Origin: Anaerolineae bacterium
GTDB lineage: Bacteria; Chloroflexota; Anaerolineae; JAADDB01
Assembly (NCBI GenBank): GCA_015486845.1
Contig: WFQU01000011.1
Coordinates: 1 to 35,540, forward strand
Direction: 5' to 3'
Length of the DNA: 35,540 bases
The notes under the pieces are model-generated. The model saw nothing but the letters and a program-made list of their open reading frames with translations, did no database searches and was not told the DNA's origin. Positions 15,501-23,690 of this stretch are shown piece by piece (the stretch's first letter is position 1; each line of letters begins with the position of its first letter). A program made the translations under genes and the position numbers.

Positions 15501-15851
15501 GCCATGCGGGAAGGATTGCAAGATACTTTGGAATTTTTGGGATATGGCACCATTGTGACCAGGAATGGCATCGAAGCTGTCAATGCCTTTGAAGAACATC
15601 AACAGAAAATCGACGCCGCCATTCTCGACCTCTCTATGCCTAAAATGAATGGATCGGAAGCATTCCAAAGGATACGAACACTTAGCAAAAGCTTGCCAGT
15701 GCTCATTTCTTCCGGCTACACGGAGGATCGGGCTGTAGTAGGCATTTTAGAGGATGAGCGGGTCGCTTTCATTCAGAAGCCATACAATATCGATCAAATA
15801 GGTGCTCAATTACACCAAATGTTGAATGGCCACTTTATGCATAGTAAATAA
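12561..15851 (+). CDS. PocR-PAS hybrid sensor histidine kinase with receiver, 1096 aa
   Basis: A soluble sensor kinase without signal peptide or membrane helix. Order of domains: PocR ligand-binding domain (about 25-190, with CRLIRATKKGAENCRRSDQ, CESAGQMWN and the IVPIIVDDQHIASWGFGQVL block), then four PAS domains (about 213-325, 333-450, 460-587, 590-710). The NtrB-like kinase core has phosphoacceptor His733 (IAHDFNN), N-box Asn845 (LNLSINARDAM), G1 Asp887 (DSGCGM), FEPFFT and GTGLGLFTV. The C-terminal receiver has phosphoacceptor Asp1023 (LDLSMPKMNG), Thr/Ser switch SSGYT and Lys in FIQKPY. All catalytic residues are present. The start is TTG at 12561, dictated by AAAGGGAGG at 12547-12555; no ATG is near. 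It has no DNA-binding output and no adjacent regulator, so a distant phosphorelay partner is implied. Confidence 0.93.
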   Translation: MLEETFSSRPVSEKDPAILRLDALVDVKQLQRLQDQFAQLFGVASLIFNLDGTPITQHSNFSPLCRLIRATKKGAENCRRSDQHLNQRVRETQKPVFSVCESAGQMWNAIVPIIVDDQHIASWGFGQVLINEPDEVSIRAYAREVGADEEEIIAAFRQIPRMSAEKVRQITQFLSELAHQVTLIGFQALQRNNTLHLLAQAKQQLVAERDRFKLLFEEIPIGVFIQQNDQIIESNTAFVRLMGGQHEDEFLGQSQLDFVDERDIDSVTKHAAIMATQHKPAPPIIIRLRRVDGKQIWAEIQGMSFTWRGRTAFLETVIDVTQREESNMHLATSEEKYRSLVEHSPDIIVLTDANGQILFTNNQFRDIFGQLRDQQPSLSLFDIVWQDDITTFQKAWQKACGQGVPLHDVVCRFQDKMGKIRDFAMAGSPISPLRGDIACYQFVLRDVTEQRRIQQELRETSDQLQGLINAMPDIVVFKDGTGHWLLANDFTLKLFELKGVPYQGKTEFELADYTAFYADAFRQCDNSDALAWEQGRTVIVEESFPRSNGGTFISETIKVPLYYPDGQRKGLLVLGRDITERKAITEALRQSEQNFRALIENSNDAIYVLFAGHHFVFVNPKFETLFHYSADELLSEDFDIDTLIAPESHHLFQERAEKQEKGKPIARAYEFKGITKEGVILDLDVNTSPVEWHGKPAVLGILRDITERRILEAQLQQAQKMEAVGQLAGGIAHDFNNMLGALKLHLSLLERNLSLEGNNARSMRIIEETVDKAADMTGSILTFSRHQISRSELVDMNEAVRNVLRILEKTFDENVVIHTALQGQLPLIKGNRTETEQIILNLSINARDAMPTGGELFVETGTQTFTNHVPERENAKKGTYVVLTVADSGCGMPSEVQDRIFEPFFTNKENGTGLGLFTVYSIMKNHGGWINVESRVGKGTTFRLYFPATTSMQKEQEMDIASNTTIEMGQATILIAEDNAAMREGLQDTLEFLGYGTIVTRNGIEAVNAFEEHQQKIDAAILDLSMPKMNGSEAFQRIRTLSKSLPVLISSGYTEDRAVVGILEDERVAFIQKPYNIDQIGAQLHQMLNGHFMHSK

Positions 15852-15880
15852 GCGTCATTTTTTCGTGACATCGGCCTGGA

Positions 15881-15899
15881 CAACGCTTTGGTAGCGTTG
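15881..15899. other. short hairpin after the kinase gene
   Basis: CAACGCT (15881-15887) pairs with AGCGTTG (15893-15899). There is no T-tract. It may delimit the kinase transcript. Confidence 0.3.
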
Positions 15900-15970
15900 A
15901 TACGAAACGATGAAAGAAGACCCGGGTTTTACGTTCACCGTCAACAATTCGGAAACGACAGCAGAGAAAC

Positions 15971-15999
15971 TTGCTCAACCACCCAATTCTGCCTATAAT
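15971..15999 (+). promoter_or_regulatory. tRNA promoter
   Basis: TTGCTC (15971-15976), 17 nt, and a perfect TATAAT (15994-15999), 14 nt before the tRNA 5' end. Confidence 0.75.
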
Positions 16000-16012
16000 A
16001 GCCCTGTTGTTC

Positions 16013-16088
<76 letters not shown>

Positions 16089-16159
16089 CCTTCAATCCGT
16101 AACGTGGAAATACAACGTAGCAGCACGTTACCAGCAACGGAACACGTCACGGGGATAAA

Positions 16160-16447
16160 TCACTGCGTCCGCACGCCACACAAAAGAAATGTAACGAAAA
16201 TACCGCCGCCCAAGAGCACTAATGACAAAAGAAACCCTTGCCAACCGGACATGTCTAAAGCTGCGTGGGCAAAATCATTTGCAGCGGCAATAAGGATAGC
16301 CACGAAAAATGCAACGAGCACGCTGCCCTTTTTTTGCCTATCCACTTTCTTGACACACAAGGCAACCAGTGAACAAGCAATCATTAATATTAGTACGGTT
16401 AATAACATGCTATGCTGCAAGACAAATGCAGGTGTTTGTACTCCCAT
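16160..16447 (-). CDS. small multi-pass membrane protein, 95 aa
   Basis: Not recognised. Three hydrophobic stretches (about residues 13-32 HSMLLTVLILMIACSLVALC; 43-58 VLVAFFVAILIAAAND; 68-90 GWQGFLLSLVLLGGGIFVTFLL) separated by a basic loop KKVDRQKKG suggest a three-pass protein. ATG 16447 is preferred because GAAAGG lies 6 nt upstream; a longer frame starts at GTG 16495. It is transcribed toward the tRNA and lies downstream of the hppA terminator, so it needs its own promoter, which I could not place. The opposite strand is also open here, which lowers certainty. Confidence 0.5.
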   Translation of the reverse strand: MGVQTPAFVLQHSMLLTVLILMIACSLVALCVKKVDRQKKGSVLVAFFVAILIAAANDFAHAALDMSGWQGFLLSLVLLGGGIFVTFLLCGVRTQ

Positions 16448-16566
16448 CCGCGACCTTTCATCAGCAAGAAATAGTTTGTTTGCAACTTCACACACTCACC
16501 CCCAGGTTTTGCGCTGGGCGACTGTGAAGAGAATAAAAATTTCATTTCAATCGCCACGGTCATAGC

Positions 16567-16602
16567 AAAAACCGTGTTGGCCTATTTAGCTGACCAACAC
16601 GG
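16567..16602 (-). terminator. intrinsic terminator of hppA
   Basis: CCGTGTTGG (16572-16580) pairs perfectly with CCAACACGG (16594-16602), followed on the minus strand by TTTTT, 24 nt after the hppA stop. Confidence 0.85.
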
Positions 16603-16625
16603 CTTATTATCCATTCGTCTGTTTC

Positions 16626-18929
16626 TTATTGCTTGCCAGCCGCGGTAATGGCTTGCGATACTTCGACTTCCTTGTAAAGGTCTGTTCCACGCTTGCTGAC
16701 CGCGACAGCCCAAACTATGAGTGCTAAGAGAACTAACATGAATATCCATGTCACAACCCCATTGTGGGGATGCGCCACGATAATTGGCGCGATGATCAAC
16801 GAAACAAGGTTCATCACTTTGATCATCGGGTTCAAGGCCGGCCCGGCTGTGTCTTTCAATGGGTCGCCGACAGTATCACCGACGACACTGGCCTTGTGCG
16901 GCTCACTGTGTTTACCGCCGTATAGCCCATCCTCGATCGTCTTTTTAGCATTATCCCATGCCCCACCGGCGTTGGCCATATACACGGCTAACAACTGGCC
17001 AGAAAGGATGACACCGCCCAAGAAGCCGCCCAACGCCTCAGCCTTCAACGAGAACCCAATGAGGATAGGCGCTAAAATAGCGATGGTCGCCAACGGCAAT
17101 AGTTCCTTTTGTGATGCGACGGTAGAAATATGCACCGCCCGCGCATAATCCGGTGTTTTGCGTCTTTCCCAGATATCTTTGTCACGAAATTGACGTCGTA
17201 CTTCGCTAATAATCAAGCTGGCAGCTCGGTTGACTGCTCGAATCATCAACGAGCCAAAAAGTATTGGCAAAGACCCGCCGATAAGCAAGCCGATGAAGAC
17301 CATGGGATTAGCTAAATTAATGCCGAGAGTGCTCAATAATTGTTCTTTAGGTACACCCAATTGGACCTGCACGTAAGACGAGTCGGTGATGAACGAGCCG
17401 AAAAGGGAAACAGCAGCAATAACAGCCGATGCGATGGCCACCCCTTTTGTGATCGCCTTGGTCGTATTGCCAACAGAATCTAAGTCCGCCATAATTTGGC
17501 GAGCGCTGTCTTCCATGCCAACCACTTCGCCGATGCCGTTAGCGTTGTCGACAATGGGACCAAAGCTATCCATGGAGACATTGTTGCCCGTTAAGGTCAA
17601 CATACCAATACCAGTCATGGCAATTCCGTAAAGAATAAATGTGGCGGAGTGGCCAGCATAAATCAATACGGAAGCCAACATAGCCAACGCAATGATTAAA
17701 ACCCCCCAAGCACTGGACTCATAACCGGACGCCATTCCGCTTAAGATCGTTGTGGCCGGGCCAAATTGCGTCGAACGAGCAATTTCTTTGACCGGCGCGT
17801 AATGGGTATCAGTAAAATATTTAGTGACTTCGTCAATCAGCAAAGCTAAGATAATACCGGTAAGGGTCGTCAAGAAGGGGGCCCAATCAATATTGTGGGT
17901 ACCCGGCGTGCGCATGTAAGCCACAGTGACTGTCAAAAAGCCCAAAATAGAGACCCCGGCCGATGTGTAAAAGCCACGGTTAATGGCCACCATAGCATCG
18001 GTGTCCCCTTCTCCCAAAGAGCGGACAAAATAAGTGCCGATGATGGAGCTGAAAACGCCAATAGCCCGTACCATCAACGGGAAAACAATCCATTGCAACT
18101 GGCCGGTGGCCCGCACTAACGCTAACCCTAAGATCAACGCGGAAACAATAGTCACTTCGTACGATTCGAAAATATCGGCAGCCATGCCAGCGCAATCGCC
18201 GACATTGTCGCCGACCAGATCGGCGATAACAGCAGCATTGCGGGGATCATCCTCCTCCAAGCCGGCTTCCACTTTACCCACTAAATCGGCCCCGACATCG
18301 GCCGCTTTAGTGAATATTCCACCGCCGACACGCATGAAGAGCGCTAACAACGTGCCGCCAAAACCGAAGCCTAACAAAGCGTCCGGAGCAGCCAAGCCGA
18401 AAATCATGAAAATAGCTGTGCCACCGAACAGGCCTAAGCCGTCCGTCAACATGCCAGTAATAGTGCCTGAGCGGTAACCGATGCGTAACGCCTCACCGAA
18501 GCTGCGACGAGAAGCGGATGCCACACGCACGTTGCCTTCGACGGCCATATTCATGCCGATGAAGCCAACCGACGCAGAAAAAGTCGCGCCTAAGAGAAAC
18601 GCCCCCGCCCGGCCAAAGGCGACCCACATCCGTGCCGCTTTGCCGAACATTTCTGTGGCCTCCGGGCTTGGCTGTACAATCCAAACGCTGGCAAATAGCG
18701 CGGCAATAAGAACGATAAGAAAAAGAGCAATCGTGCGCAATTGCTGTCGCAAGTAGGTATTAGCGCCTAATTTGATGTGCCCCCAGACCTCTTGCATCTC
18801 TTTGGTGCCTTTGTCTTCCCCGCTAATCTGGCGCATCAGAAAAACGGCATATAACAAGCCTAAGACGGCAATACCCAAGACAGACCAAATGGCAATAACC
18901 TCGAACGGTGTAAGCTTCATGTGAACCAT
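16626..18929 (-). CDS. hppA: membrane-bound pyrophosphatase, K+-independent H+ pump, 767 aa
   Basis: Hydrolyses pyrophosphate to drive ion export; about 16 membrane helices. The substrate and Mg-binding region around 205-260 contains GGGIFTKAADVGADLVGK and DNVGDCAGMAADIFESYE, and the C-terminal site has GGKHSEPHKASVVGDTVGDP and LKDTAGPALNPMIKV. The diagnostic GNTTKAITKG has Lys491 where K+-dependent enzymes carry Ala, so this should be the K+-independent class, which pumps protons. The length is at the upper end of the family. GAGGAGG precedes ATG 18929; an in-frame ATG at 18920 is an alternative. It is monocistronic. It may salvage energy from the PPi made by tRNA charging and biosynthesis. 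Confidence 0.97.
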   Translation of the reverse strand: MVHMKLTPFEVIAIWSVLGIAVLGLLYAVFLMRQISGEDKGTKEMQEVWGHIKLGANTYLRQQLRTIALFLIVLIAALFASVWIVQPSPEATEMFGKAARMWVAFGRAGAFLLGATFSASVGFIGMNMAVEGNVRVASASRRSFGEALRIGYRSGTITGMLTDGLGLFGGTAIFMIFGLAAPDALLGFGFGGTLLALFMRVGGGIFTKAADVGADLVGKVEAGLEEDDPRNAAVIADLVGDNVGDCAGMAADIFESYEVTIVSALILGLALVRATGQLQWIVFPLMVRAIGVFSSIIGTYFVRSLGEGDTDAMVAINRGFYTSAGVSILGFLTVTVAYMRTPGTHNIDWAPFLTTLTGIILALLIDEVTKYFTDTHYAPVKEIARSTQFGPATTILSGMASGYESSAWGVLIIALAMLASVLIYAGHSATFILYGIAMTGIGMLTLTGNNVSMDSFGPIVDNANGIGEVVGMEDSARQIMADLDSVGNTTKAITKGVAIASAVIAAVSLFGSFITDSSYVQVQLGVPKEQLLSTLGINLANPMVFIGLLIGGSLPILFGSLMIRAVNRAASLIISEVRRQFRDKDIWERRKTPDYARAVHISTVASQKELLPLATIAILAPILIGFSLKAEALGGFLGGVILSGQLLAVYMANAGGAWDNAKKTIEDGLYGGKHSEPHKASVVGDTVGDPLKDTAGPALNPMIKVMNLVSLIIAPIIVAHPHNGVVTWIFMLVLLALIVWAVAVSKRGTDLYKEVEVSQAITAAGKQ

Positions 18930-18962
18930 ACGGAAAGAACCTCCTCTTTGACGAAATTATGT

Positions 18963-18985
18963 GCTTGTTCCCGTTTTAAACAAGC
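18963..18985. repeat. dyad upstream of hppA
   Basis: GCTTGTT (18963-18969) and AACAAGC (18979-18985) form a 7-bp inverted repeat 34 nt upstream of the hppA start. It is a possible operator or leader hairpin. The rest of 18930-19419 holds only the repeat and hairpin listed next. Confidence 0.3.
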
Positions 18986-19166
18986 TAAGCCTTTTTGCCG
19001 GTGGATCGGCTTCAGTGGCGGATTGTACAAAAAGGGACAGATGATGTCAAATCAAGTCCCGGACGTTGAACTTTTGTCGTATAGCATTGCAAAAGTTCGC
19101 ACAGTGCATTATTGGTCGGCGGTTGCCCCCGCTGGAAATAGTACGCTGATCTCAAATAGATTATTC

Positions 19167-19324
19167 CGGCAGTACGAAGATACCTGTTATCAGATCTGGT
19201 TTATACTACTGGCTACTATCCAATGCATACCGACACACGGCGCCAACACGGCGCCAACACGATGTAAGCGCTTATTGCTAACAGGACGACGACAGTTTGC
19301 AACCAGGTGGTAGCCAAGTGATAG
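19167..19324. repeat. dispersed 140-160-bp repeat, copy B
   Basis: Counterpart of 11558-11696. It is longer mainly because of an 11-bp tandem duplication ACGGCGCCAAC x2 (19237-19258) and a 7-nt insert near 19211. On the minus strand it reads YHLATTWLQTVVVLLAISAY then IVLA. The duplication shifts the frame, and removing one unit restores VGMHWIVASSINQI and a stop. Confidence 0.7.
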
Positions 19325-19346
19325 ACTACAAGAAACCGGGCAAGGC

Positions 19347-19381
19347 GAAGGCCAGCCCTCCCGAAAAGAGAGCTGGCCTTC
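19347..19381. other. perfect hairpin downstream of ileS
   Basis: GAAGGCCAGC (19347-19356) pairs with GCTGGCCTTC (19372-19381) with a 15-nt loop. It is in terminator position 39 nt after ileS, but on the ileS strand the T-run precedes rather than follows the stem. It could be a 3'-end stabiliser or Rho-dependent end. Confidence 0.5.
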
Positions 19382-19419
19382 AAAAAAGAAAACTACATCA
19401 ATGCTATAATAGGATTTGT

Positions 19420-22400
19420 TTAGCCAGCCACCGGCCGCTGTTCGATCGCGAATTGGACTTCACCTTCCGGTAATTTGAACTGGGCCGCCGGCAAATCCGC
19501 CGGCAGAGCGCCTACTTGCAAATCAAGGGTCAGCGTTTCACTTTGCACATAATCGCCAAACGAAGCCAATGCCTGTTGCAGCGCCGGCGGGCCCTGTACG
19601 TACAAATTAATGCGATCGGTCACGGCAAAGCCGGCTTCTTTACGCAGGTTTTGCACATAACGCACCAGCTCTCGGGCGATGCCCTCGCGCCGCAAAGCGT
19701 CATCCAACGCCACATTAAGAGCCACCACGTAACCGGCTTCTTCCACCATAACAAACCCGGGCAGCGGTTGCAACAACACATCCACTTCGTCGGCGTTGAT
19801 GGTCACAGTTTGGCCATCCAGCGTCAGGGGAATGCTTTCCCCGGCCTGGAACGCCACCGCCATCGCCATCACATCACCGCTGTTCAACGCTTTGCGGATA
19901 CTACCCAAGAGCCGACCGTACTTCGGCCCTAATAGCTGCGGCTTGGCATTAATACGCGCGGTGACAATACCGGACAACTGGTCAACGACTTGCCATTGTT
20001 TGACGTTAAGCTCCGCCAATAATTGTGCTGCCAAATGCGGTAATTGTTCTCGTTCCATCTCATCGGGCAAGAATAACCGAATCTCGGCCAAAGGCTGACG
20101 CACTTTGATATTGGCTTTCTGCCGGGCGGCGTGCCCCATGCGTACCAAACGTTGTACCAACGCCACATCGCTCCGCAAAGCCTCATCAATGAGCGCTTCG
20201 TCCGCCTCCGGCCAATCGCTCAAATGTACGCTTTCAGCACCGGACGCATCCACAGCACCAACTAAATTTTGCCAGAGCATCTCGGCAGTGAACGGCATGA
20301 ACGGGGCCAAAAGCTGACTCAGTGTGCGCAAAGTCGTATACAACGTCTGCAGTGCTGCCGGTTCTCCTTCCCAGAAACGCCGCCGGCTTTGCCGCACATA
20401 CCAATTGCTCAGCGCATCAACAAAAGACTCGATCCTCCGGGCCGAGTATGTGGGATCATACTGACGCATGCGCTCCGTCACATCCCGGATCAGCGCGTGC
20501 AATTCGGCCAGCAGCCAGCGATCCAGCAACTGATCACTGGGCGCCGCTTGGGCAGCAGGCGTCCACGCCGCAATATTGGCATAAGTGATGAAAAAGCTGT
20601 AACTGTTCCACAACGTGTTCATAAAACCTTTGACCACCTCTTGCACTAAACGGCTGCTGAAACGGCGCGTTTGCCCGGCCGGCGAGGCGGTATACATGTA
20701 CCAGCGCACGGCATCCGCCCCGTGGGCATTTACCACTTGCCACGGATCGACCACATTCCCTTTGCTCTTGCTCATCTTGGAACCATCCTCGGCCATGATG
20801 AGTCCCAGGCTGAGAACATTCTTGAAACTGGGTTGGTCGAACAGCATTGTGGAAACAGCATGCAGTGTGTAAAACCAACCGCGCGTCTGATCCACTGCTT
20901 CGCAAATGAAGTCAGCCGGATACTGTTCTTGGAACATCTCCTGGTTCTCGAAAGGATAGTGCCATTGTGCCACCGGCATGGAACCGGAGTCGAACCAGAC
21001 ATCCACCAGTTCCGGCACGCGGTGCATCGTGCCGCCGCATTTAGGGCAGGTAAGAACGATCTCATCGACGTCAGGACGATGCAAGTCTAACGGGGTAGCG
21101 TCCGCAGGGACCGATTCGTTGGGATCGTCCGGCTGGAGCACAAACTTTTTGCCGGCGCGCTGCGCCAGCTCCGCCACAGAACCAAAGGCCTCCATGTGAT
21201 CGCAAGCCGGATCGTCGCAGCGCCAAACTGGGAGCGGCGTTCCCCAATAACGATTACGTCCCAGCGCCCAATCCACATTGTTTTCCAGCCAATTGCCAAA
21301 ACGCCCGTGTTGCAAATGTTGGGGATACCAGTTGATCTTCTCGTTGTTTTCCAGCAGCTCATCTTTTTTCTTCGTGGTCGCCACATACCAGGTCGAGCGG
21401 GCGTAGTAGAGCAACGGTGTGCCACAGCGCCAGCAAAAAGGATAGGTATGCTCGTAAATTCCTTTTTGGTACATCAAACCGCGTTGTTCCAACTCCTCTT
21501 CGATCAACGGGTCGGCGTCTTTCACGAAAATACCTTTCCACGGCGTAATTGCGTTGATGAACTTGCCTTCGGCATCCACTGTCATCAGCAACGGCAGATC
21601 ATATGCTTTGCCCACCTCCATGTCATCGGCACCAAACGCAGGCGCCATGTGCACGATGCCAGTGCCCTCTTCGATGCTCACGAAGTCGGCCGTCACCACA
21701 TAGGCGTAATCTTTGCTCACCGGCAGGAATGTGTAGAGCGGCTCGTACCGTTTGCCGGCCAATGCTTTACCCTTCATTTCGGCCAGTAACTCATAATCAT
21801 CTCGCATAACGCTGTCCAACAACGCTTTAGCCAAGTAATAGCGTTCACCCCCTTGTTGCACCAAAACATAGTCGATATCCTCACCGACAGCTAAAGCAAC
21901 ATTAGCCGGCAAAGTCCATGGCGTAGTCGTCCAGACCAAGAAATAAGTATTCGGCTCCCCCTTGACGGCGAATTTTATCGTGACCGAAGGGTCTTTCGTG
22001 CCTTCTCGATAGCCCAAAGAAAGCTCGTGACTACTCAGCGGTGTGCCACAACGGGGACAATATGGCACCACTTTGTATCCTTCGTAAAGCAGTCCTTGGT
22101 CCCAAAATTGTTTCAAAATCCACCACAGCGATTCCACATATTTATTGTGCAGCGTGACATATGGATCTTCCATGTCCACCCAAAAAGCGATGCGGTCGGT
22201 AATGCGCTTCCACTCATCGACATAAGTAAAGACCGACTCCCGACACAGATCGTTGAATGCTTTAATGCCATAATCCTCGATTTGCTTCTTGTTGGTGAAA
22301 CCGAGCTTCTTTTCTACTTCGATTTCCACCGGCAGGCCGTGTGTATCCCAGCCTCCTTTGCGTAACACGTAATAGCCGCGCATGACCCAATAGCGCAAAA

Positions 22401-22602
22401 TGACATCCTTGAATGACCGGGCCAGCACGTGGTGGATACCCGGTCGGCCATTGGCTGTCGGAGGGCCTTCATAAAACACGAAACGGGGCGCGTCCGGTCG
22501 CTCCGCAGTTGTCTTGGCGAAAATATCATTTTCCTTCCAGAAGGCAAGGATTTTCTCTTCTTCCTGGGCAAAATTCACCCGAGATGATACAGGTTGAAAC
22601 AT
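19420..22602 (-). CDS. ileS: isoleucyl-tRNA synthetase, long (IleS2) type, 1060 aa
   Basis: Class Ia synthetase that charges tRNA-Ile. The HIGH-type signature is PGIHH at 54-58 within GPPTANGRPGIHHVLAR, and KMSKS is at 609-613. The editing domain lies between, with the TTTPWTLPAN block. Four cysteine pairs (CPRCGTPLSSHE; CWRCGTPL; CDDPACDH; CPKCGGTMHRV) are scattered through the CP1/CP2 insertions. N-terminus MFQPVSSRVNF, length near 1050 and the long C-terminal domain place it with the eukaryote-like IleS2 group, whose members are often mupirocin-tolerant. ATG 22602 is chosen because GAGGAG is 6 nt upstream. No convincing promoter or T-box lies in the 250 nt directly before it; the only T-box is 2.4 kb away at 24971-25250, on the same strand. 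Confidence 0.97.
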   Translation of the reverse strand: MFQPVSSRVNFAQEEEKILAFWKENDIFAKTTAERPDAPRFVFYEGPPTANGRPGIHHVLARSFKDVILRYWVMRGYYVLRKGGWDTHGLPVEIEVEKKLGFTNKKQIEDYGIKAFNDLCRESVFTYVDEWKRITDRIAFWVDMEDPYVTLHNKYVESLWWILKQFWDQGLLYEGYKVVPYCPRCGTPLSSHELSLGYREGTKDPSVTIKFAVKGEPNTYFLVWTTTPWTLPANVALAVGEDIDYVLVQQGGERYYLAKALLDSVMRDDYELLAEMKGKALAGKRYEPLYTFLPVSKDYAYVVTADFVSIEEGTGIVHMAPAFGADDMEVGKAYDLPLLMTVDAEGKFINAITPWKGIFVKDADPLIEEELEQRGLMYQKGIYEHTYPFCWRCGTPLLYYARSTWYVATTKKKDELLENNEKINWYPQHLQHGRFGNWLENNVDWALGRNRYWGTPLPVWRCDDPACDHMEAFGSVAELAQRAGKKFVLQPDDPNESVPADATPLDLHRPDVDEIVLTCPKCGGTMHRVPELVDVWFDSGSMPVAQWHYPFENQEMFQEQYPADFICEAVDQTRGWFYTLHAVSTMLFDQPSFKNVLSLGLIMAEDGSKMSKSKGNVVDPWQVVNAHGADAVRWYMYTASPAGQTRRFSSRLVQEVVKGFMNTLWNSYSFFITYANIAAWTPAAQAAPSDQLLDRWLLAELHALIRDVTERMRQYDPTYSARRIESFVDALSNWYVRQSRRRFWEGEPAALQTLYTTLRTLSQLLAPFMPFTAEMLWQNLVGAVDASGAESVHLSDWPEADEALIDEALRSDVALVQRLVRMGHAARQKANIKVRQPLAEIRLFLPDEMEREQLPHLAAQLLAELNVKQWQVVDQLSGIVTARINAKPQLLGPKYGRLLGSIRKALNSGDVMAMAVAFQAGESIPLTLDGQTVTINADEVDVLLQPLPGFVMVEEAGYVVALNVALDDALRREGIARELVRYVQNLRKEAGFAVTDRINLYVQGPPALQQALASFGDYVQSETLTLDLQVGALPADLPAAQFKLPEGEVQFAIEQRPVAG

Positions 22603-22857
22603 GATGATCTCCTCTATATAGAATCTATGACTGTTTTCAACATCTGCTCTTGATAAGACTAAAAGCCTATTGTTTCTTCCTGCTCTGTCCATAGAATGTA
22701 CAAGTAGGAAGAGCGGGATATTCCTTCAGCAATCGATTCCCGTTTACGGATTGCTCTGTAAAACCAAGCCCACAAAAATGGGCAAGCGAGAGCTCAAATG
22801 GTTGACTAACACTTAGCCTTGGGCCGGCAATGCAAACAAGGACAAGACAAAGCTAAA

Positions 22858-23256
22858 ATGTTCAAAAGTGAAAAAGGACAAGCCATCGCCGAATTAGCCA
22901 TCGTGGGCGCGCTGCTGGCGCTGTTGCTCTTGGCGGTCGCAGATTTCGGCCGGCTTTTCTCCGCTTATGTCATCATTACCAATGCTGCCAACAGCGGCGC
23001 CGTTTACGGTTCCGCCAGTATGAACGCCGCACAGGATAGTGCTGGCATCGCCGCGGCAGCGCGCAATGAGACCTCGACACTTATCCAAGATCCCAACGAT
23101 CAGTTGACCATTAGCTCAGCAGTCCAGGAGGATAGTTTCGGGCAACATAATGTACGCGTAACCGTGACTTTCCGACCGAATTTCCAATTTCCCATTCCCG
23201 GCGTTCTGAACCACGTCACGCTGCAACGCAGTGTGGTCAGGATGGTGCAAGAATGA
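22858..23256 (+). CDS. TadE-like pseudopilin-type protein, 132 aa
   Basis: N-terminal basic stretch KSEKGQAIAE followed by one hydrophobic helix (LAIVGALLALLLLAVADFGRLF) is the TadE pattern: a type IV pilin-like segment with Glu just inside the membrane and an exported C-terminal part. The remainder (TLIQDPNDQLTISS..., VRVTVTFRPNFQFPIPGV) is the usual TadE beta-rich tail. ATG 22858 fits the family start; the TTG at 22819 in the same frame has no better signal. It overlaps the next gene by 4 nt. No TadA/TadB/TadC or prepilin peptidase gene lies near, so the secretion machinery must be elsewhere. Confidence 0.85.
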   Translation: MFKSEKGQAIAELAIVGALLALLLLAVADFGRLFSAYVIITNAANSGAVYGSASMNAAQDSAGIAAAARNETSTLIQDPNDQLTISSAVQEDSFGQHNVRVTVTFRPNFQFPIPGVLNHVTLQRSVVRMVQE

Positions 23257-23678
23257 CAAAACTTCGCCAGGCTCTATCGCGCCAGATTGGACAATCTACC
23301 GTCGAGTTCGCCCTGACCAGTCTCATCATCATCCCCATGCTCTTCGCCATGATAGATGTCGGCGTCTATTTCTGGATCGATACCACTTTGGCTAATGCCG
23401 TCCGCGAAGGCACGCATTACGCTTCGGTGCACGGCTCTCAGTCCAGTGCCCCATCAGGGCCGGGGAACGATAGCGCCATCATCAGCGATGTGAATAGCCA
23501 CATTGCCGGGCTGCCTAATCCAGCTAACTTGACGGTACAAGCGACTTGGTCACCCAACAACAGCCCTGGCAGCACAGTAACTGTGCAAGCCACCTATCAA
23601 TGGCACCCTTTTTCCGCCATACTTTGGAACGGCACACTAACTATCCAAGAAGACTCGACCATGACCATTGAACATTGA
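23253..23678 (+). CDS. TadE-like protein, second copy, 141 aa
   Basis: Starts in ATGA overlap with the preceding stop, so the two are translationally coupled. QIGQSTVEFALTSLIIIPML plus FAMIDVGVYFWID is a TadE/TadF N-terminus: Glu at about position 18 followed by a single membrane helix, then ANAVREGTHYASVHG typical of the family. The exported part carries TVQATYQWHPFSAILW. It is paralogous to the previous gene rather than a duplicate. It likely forms a minor pseudopilin complex with the other two genes. Confidence 0.87.
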   Translation: MTKLRQALSRQIGQSTVEFALTSLIIIPMLFAMIDVGVYFWIDTTLANAVREGTHYASVHGSQSSAPSGPGNDSAIISDVNSHIAGLPNPANLTVQATWSPNNSPGSTVTVQATYQWHPFSAILWNGTLTIQEDSTMTIEH

Positions 23679-23690
23679 ATTGAGGTAGCC

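Noticed and set aside
16104-16565. 153-codon plus-strand frame after the tRNA
   Set aside because: Begins at the tRNA 3' flank with no ribosome-binding site and is antisense to a better membrane-protein frame and the hppA terminator region.
18921-19313. 130-codon plus-strand frame between hppA and ileS
   Set aside because: It starts inside hppA antisense, lacks a ribosome-binding site and its end is the dispersed repeat.
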